Source of the DNA: a virus
IMG/VR virus record: IMGVR_UViG_3300033156_000249
Location: 1 to 30,855 of that record
DNA: 30,855 bases
Direction: 5' to 3' (one strand)
In this document: piece by piece, positions 27,310-30,855 of the stretch
Numbering within the stretch: position 1 is the first letter of the stretch
How the letters are laid out: each line of letters opens with the position of its first letter
Notes under the pieces: model-generated
Told to the model about the DNA's origin: nothing
Databases searched by the model: none
What the model saw: the letters and a program-made list of their open reading frames with translations, nothing else
Translations under genes and position numbers: made by a program

Positions 27310-27588
27310 TTAGCCTAATGTATCCGGCCCGTCTAGGCTTGACCAGCCCAACTGGAAACGAAATCCCCCGTTGCCATCATCTAGCCGCACGAACGAGGTC
27401 AGCGACATGTTATAGGCATCGCGCAGAACCTCCTGTGTCCTATCAGCAGTAGTAGTGGTCTTGCCGGTTAGGATTAGCGCACCCTCGCTCTCCTTCGACG
27501 CTATCTTGTCCAAGGTACGCCTCAGCAAGTCAAGTTTGTTTTGCGTGTCGCCGCCACGTCGCGATACGCCGGTCAATCGTTTAGCCAC
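27310..27588 (-). CDS. Small hypothetical tail-region protein
   Basis: The product is 92 aa with a GTG start at 27588, 11 nt after AAGGAGG. It begins MAKRLTGVSRRGGDTQNKLD, with a helical N-terminal half (LDLLRRTLDKIASKESEGAL) and a beta-like C-terminal half (FRFQLGWSSLDGPDTLG). It lies between the hub-like protein and the palindrome-flanked gene, so it is probably a small tail or baseplate component. No family was recognised. Confidence 0.6.
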   Translation of the reverse strand: MAKRLTGVSRRGGDTQNKLDLLRRTLDKIASKESEGALILTGKTTTTADRTQEVLRDAYNMSLTSFVRLDDGNGGFRFQLGWSSLDGPDTLG

Positions 27589-27594
27589 AGGAAA

Positions 27595-29892
27595 TCATTC
27601 CTCCTTGGGGAAGGGGTCAACCCATTCGCGGATGGTGTATTGAGCATGGGCAATGCGTTCCCCCGTGCCATACTCATCGTCTGTGAACTCGCTGCCCGCG
27701 TCAATGCGATAGCGCACACCCTCTATCTCCCAGAGGTCAACACCCTTGCCATCTATCACGATGAAGTCGCCGCGCCTCAGTTCGGGGTAGAAGGTGCTGG
27801 AGAACTCGGCGGTCTTGCGCAGCTTACCATAGTTCATCGCCAGGGAGCGGCAGACGCGGTTGCAGACCTGCTGTGTGCGGAAGCCAGAGTTGATGTAGAT
27901 AAGCAGGCGCCATTCGCCCACGTATCTGTCCGAGGTCTCATCAGCCACGCTCGGCACGTCTGCCCAGTAGCTACCTACCGGCCCCTTCCCTTGTATCTCA
28001 CCTATGACCACGATGAGATTGCGATAGCTTTCTATGTCCGTCTTCTCGCGCCAGGTGCCTCGGTCAATAGTCGCAAACCAGTCACCAGCAGCGAGCGCGT
28101 CATCGTGCGTCCAGTAGAAGGTCTTGCTGGAGGTAGCGGTGAAGTCTTCCCCTTTTTCTATGGTAAAGACACCATCACCATCAATGTACATCCTGTCTTG
28201 AACGGCGAAGTCGCGGTGCATCTGGCGAATGAAGTCGGCCAGCGATACCCCAGGCCTGGGTTCCCACGCAGAATCCTGTCCGCCTCCAGAGGCGGGGAGA
28301 GTGAAGGCATCATCTGTGTATATGTTAATCTTGTCATCCGGCCAGCCCGCCCATTCTAGGAGTTCCTTTATGTAGGCGGTGTACATCTTGCCGTCGCCCT
28401 TGCTGACGCCGCCAAGCTTGATATTCTCAAGTCGCTTCCATGCGTCCCGTGCGGTCAGGCGCAGAATGGGCGACTCCTCATCATACTCCACGCTATCCAT
28501 GTAGAGCATCGCCCGATGGATAGTTGTATCGCCATCGAGCCAGTCGTAGTCAAAGGCGATAGAGGCCCTATCCGCCCAGGCCGCGTAGGTGCCATCGCCA
28601 TGACTGGCGTCATCCGCCAGTTCCATAGTGACCTCCATAGCCCCTTGTTCGCCCGATACGCTTTCTTCCAAGGAAAGGATGTCATCTTGGATGTAAGAGG
28701 GCGTGAAGGTCTTCTCCACAACATGCCCTCCGAAGAGGAGCTTCACATCTTCTATGACAGGAGTATATTTGGTATCCCCCGTTGCATAGAAATAGTAGCG
28801 GTGCTCGTGTATCACATCTGTTGGCGTGGGCGTGTCGCCATCCCCGTCGCGTACTTCCCCCGACACTCCGTAGCTTGCAGCGGGCGGCGCATACGTCGTG
28901 AAGTCAATACTAGCCTCTGCGAACGTGTAGTTCTCTGGCGTATTGAGTTCCCTCTTGCTTCCCCAGAACTCCCCTTCCGATGGAAAGTATGCAGGCACGA
29001 AGTTCAGAATGGCTGACCCTCCCTGCGACACCTGTACGCCCGCCGACCCCACGGGGAAGAACTCAAAGCCATCATGCTCAACATCAGTGGTGTAGACGAA
29101 GCCTCCATCTTCTAGGAAGTCGGCCTTCACTAGCAACCTCTTGTTGCCTATGGGCAGGAAGAATATCTTTTGCCGCTTGCTAAAGAACTCGGTTGCGATG
29201 TCCATCTTGTCCCTGAGGGGGTGAACATAACTAGTCATATAATCGCTCGAACCATACGCGCTACTTGGGTCTGTACCAGGAGCCACAGTTGGCAGAGCAG
29301 GTGTGCTATTAACGTTAATCTGGAAGATAAGCGAATTTGTGGTAAGCACAGCACGATAAGGTGCCCAGAATTGTGCCATAGCATGGCTATCATACCAAAC
29401 AGCATAGCCCGGATGAATGCGAGGATAGAACGTGACATACTCCAACTCAGGTGAGGTCGGACTGCCACTGGGCGGAAGCAGATACAAATCGTAGTAGATA
29501 CCCCTATCTGCCTCCAGCGCAGTATGGCCTGGTGCCAAATATGCTGCCCAGGTCTTGAATGTGTTCTGCGGCCACAGAGCATCACGCCTACAAAGCCATC
29601 TTCCTCCATTCTCCCCCCAACAATCTTGTATGCCTATCCATTCGACGCCGACACTCTCATCATAGGGAAAAACCCAGTAGTACTCGGGAAGATAACTCAC
29701 CACCCAAGGCGCAAAGCGCGGTCTGAGCATGTAGCCCGGTATGAGCGGCTCATACACCATGTCATCATACCATGCGCCTTGAGAACGCCAATCATCAGTC
29801 TCCGTGCGAAGTACCTCAAGGAAAGTCTGTCCCCTCTTGCTTATGATAGTCTGAGGCACATCACCGTGGACTTTCCAGGAATATGCACCCAT
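27595..29892 (-). CDS. Large tail protein, tail-hub/baseplate-like
   Basis: The product is 765 aa; ATG 29892 has SD GGAGG and is preferred to the longer frame at 29928, which overlaps the tape measure gene. It follows tape measure, where distal tail/hub proteins sit. The N-terminal 250 residues are aromatic-rich (GVEWIGIQDCWGENGGRWLC). From about residue 500 the pattern of a tail hub can be seen: MLYMDSVEYDEESPILRLTA, SLADFIRQMHRDFAVQDRMY, IDGDGVFTIEKGEDF and a final ELRRGDFIVIDGKG. These resemble the gp27/tail-associated hub fold read by eye. It would cap the tail tube and hold fibres. Confidence 0.6.
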   Translation of the reverse strand: MGAYSWKVHGDVPQTIISKRGQTFLEVLRTETDDWRSQGAWYDDMVYEPLIPGYMLRPRFAPWVVSYLPEYYWVFPYDESVGVEWIGIQDCWGENGGRWLCRRDALWPQNTFKTWAAYLAPGHTALEADRGIYYDLYLLPPSGSPTSPELEYVTFYPRIHPGYAVWYDSHAMAQFWAPYRAVLTTNSLIFQINVNSTPALPTVAPGTDPSSAYGSSDYMTSYVHPLRDKMDIATEFFSKRQKIFFLPIGNKRLLVKADFLEDGGFVYTTDVEHDGFEFFPVGSAGVQVSQGGSAILNFVPAYFPSEGEFWGSKRELNTPENYTFAEASIDFTTYAPPAASYGVSGEVRDGDGDTPTPTDVIHEHRYYFYATGDTKYTPVIEDVKLLFGGHVVEKTFTPSYIQDDILSLEESVSGEQGAMEVTMELADDASHGDGTYAAWADRASIAFDYDWLDGDTTIHRAMLYMDSVEYDEESPILRLTARDAWKRLENIKLGGVSKGDGKMYTAYIKELLEWAGWPDDKINIYTDDAFTLPASGGGQDSAWEPRPGVSLADFIRQMHRDFAVQDRMYIDGDGVFTIEKGEDFTATSSKTFYWTHDDALAAGDWFATIDRGTWREKTDIESYRNLIVVIGEIQGKGPVGSYWADVPSVADETSDRYVGEWRLLIYINSGFRTQQVCNRVCRSLAMNYGKLRKTAEFSSTFYPELRRGDFIVIDGKGVDLWEIEGVRYRIDAGSEFTDDEYGTGERIAHAQYTIREWVDPFPKEE

Positions 29893-29893
29893 T

Positions 29894-30855
29894 CTATCTG
29901 CCTCCAAAGCTACGGACGATACCATCAAGGATAGCGTTCTGGATGGCCTCGGTGGATGCCCCTTGAATAGCTTTGCTTATCTGGTCTCCCACGCTAGGGT
30001 CGAACCTAATGGTCAGCGTATTGTCTGTGCGCCGCACTACGGAGGGAGTTACAGGCGGGGCACCAACAGCGGCGGCTCCGAAGAGACCGCCAAGGTAGTG
30101 CATCGAGGGTATTGCACGCTCAATGCCCCCTGGCCCGCCGATGATGCGCTTGATGACCCTATCGTACATGCTCTCTGCGTCTTCCTTCATCGTGCGGACG
30201 TACTCCGTCATGAGTTGGTACTTATCAGCCAACTTCGTGGTCTGGCTAATCTCCTTGGCGAGCATGGATAGGCGCAGGCTCTTCTCCTTGTTGAGCCGTT
30301 CCTCACCGATGAGGCCATACTTGTAGTATGTCTGCGCCCACTCCCAGCGAGCAGAGGAAATGTCCTCATTGTCTTGCCTCTCTTTCTCTGCTTGCTTTTT
30401 TCGCTCCTCCGCCAACTGCTTGTACAGGCTAAACATCCGATTTCGTGCCCGCTCATAGGCCACAACGTCGCCTGTCGCTTGAGCCTGAAACAGTTGCCGC
30501 CATATCGCCTCTCGCTCCGCAGCGAATACGCGAGGGTCGAGCAATTGATTCTCGGTCAAGCCAGATTCGAGTCTTCTCCGCTCTGCGGCTATCTGCCCTA
30601 GACCGGCCCAGGCTCCAAGTTCCTTCAGATATTGCTGGCGGCGCTTCCTATCTGCCTCAAGGCGTTGCCCCGCTGCCTCGCGATGGTGGCCCTCCCTATC
30701 TAGGGCATCAGCCAAGGTATCGTGTGCAGCAGCCTCTGCTAACACGGCCTCACGCAACTGGAATACCGTCTTACCTTGAAGTTGCATACGCTCTACGTCC
30801 CGCTGCCTGTCCTCAATCAGTTCCTTGAGCGGATTAATGTGAGCTTGATAGAGCA
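29894..30855 (-). CDS. Tape measure protein, C-terminal part (5' end outside the window)
   Basis: The frame is open through the right edge; 320 codons are visible, and sense codons continue upstream of the first Met at 30787. It is strongly helical and charged (KRRQQYLKELGAWAGLG, QLAEERKKQAEKERQDNEDI), then a Gly-rich segment (IIGGPGGIER, GGLFGAAAVGAPP) and an amphipathic end (SVGDQISKAIQGASTEAIQN). This is how tape measure proteins end, and the gene is followed by the hub-like protein. It would set tail length and be ejected with DNA. The classification is by composition and order because the N-terminus is missing. Confidence 0.65.
   Translation of the reverse strand, partial: LYQAHINPLKELIEDRQRDVERMQLQGKTVFQLREAVLAEAAAHDTLADALDREGHHREAAGQRLEADRKRRQQYLKELGAWAGLGQIAAERRRLESGLTENQLLDPRVFAAEREAIWRQLFQAQATGDVVAYERARNRMFSLYKQLAEERKKQAEKERQDNEDISSARWEWAQTYYKYGLIGEERLNKEKSLRLSMLAKEISQTTKLADKYQLMTEYVRTMKEDAESMYDRVIKRIIGGPGGIERAIPSMHYLGGLFGAAAVGAPPVTPSVVRRTDNTLTIRFDPSVGDQISKAIQGASTEAIQNAILDGIVRSFGGR

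Noticed and set aside
27541-28359. 272-codon rightward open frame
   Set aside because: Antisense to the hub-like tail gene and no SD; the leftward frame has clear domain patterns.
1-30855. tRNA or rRNA genes, insertion sequences, integrase
   Set aside because: I saw no cloverleaf-like stretch with a T-arm, no transposase or integrase motifs and no terminal repeats. Without tools, a degenerate tRNA could still be missed.

Overview
The window looks like about 31 kb of a tailed double-stranded DNA phage or prophage (Caudoviricetes) from a bacterium with classical strong Shine-Dalgarno (SD) sites. It has a packaging and head module, a tape-measure and tail module, a peptidoglycan hydrolase gene and an SSB. 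Genes are tightly packed, with many ATGA, TAGTG or TTGA stop/start overlaps. The head genes resemble T4-type portal, gp21-like prohead protease and gp23-like capsid, but in a compact format. The host cannot be named from the sequence. Both edges cut genes.

Layout. Positions 1-6000 are leftward and hold many very small genes: small membrane proteins, zinc-ribbon proteins, a putative endolysin and a nucleoside-deoxyribosyltransferase-like gene. A divergent control region (about 5970-6105) carries a near-consensus rightward promoter and a ribbon-helix-helix DNA-binding gene. Positions 6105-14588 are rightward: small terminase candidate, large terminase (broken), portal, a ligase-like protein of unknown role, a ChaB-like protein, then one 933-codon reading frame joining an N-terminal DUF6582-like region, prohead protease, scaffold and major capsid protein. 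A 12-bp-stem hairpin at 14623-14658 separates the convergent arms. Positions 14674-30855 are leftward: tape measure C-terminus, tail hub-like protein, tail/fibre proteins, and then, in the same direction, a sugar cassette (four glycosyltransferases, RmlD, an RmlC-like cupin, an NAD-dependent epimerase), a zinc ribbon, SSB and a secreted protein.

How it fits together. The sugar cassette follows the tail-fibre genes, so the simplest inference is glycosylation of virion tail/fibre proteins or remodelling of the host surface. Two glycosyltransferases of different fold classes share the same short N-terminal module. Four identical 16-bp palindromes (GTGGAACCGGTTCCAC) lie in the divergent region and in three short intergenic gaps just upstream of leftward genes. 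They look like operators or stoperators of one regulator.

Caution: several genes are interrupted (a 34-bp tandem duplication, a 4-bp tandem duplication, single-base frameshifts, an in-frame TAG, and an apparent internal deletion in the large terminase). Either this is a decaying prophage, or the assembly contains errors. Reads are needed to decide.
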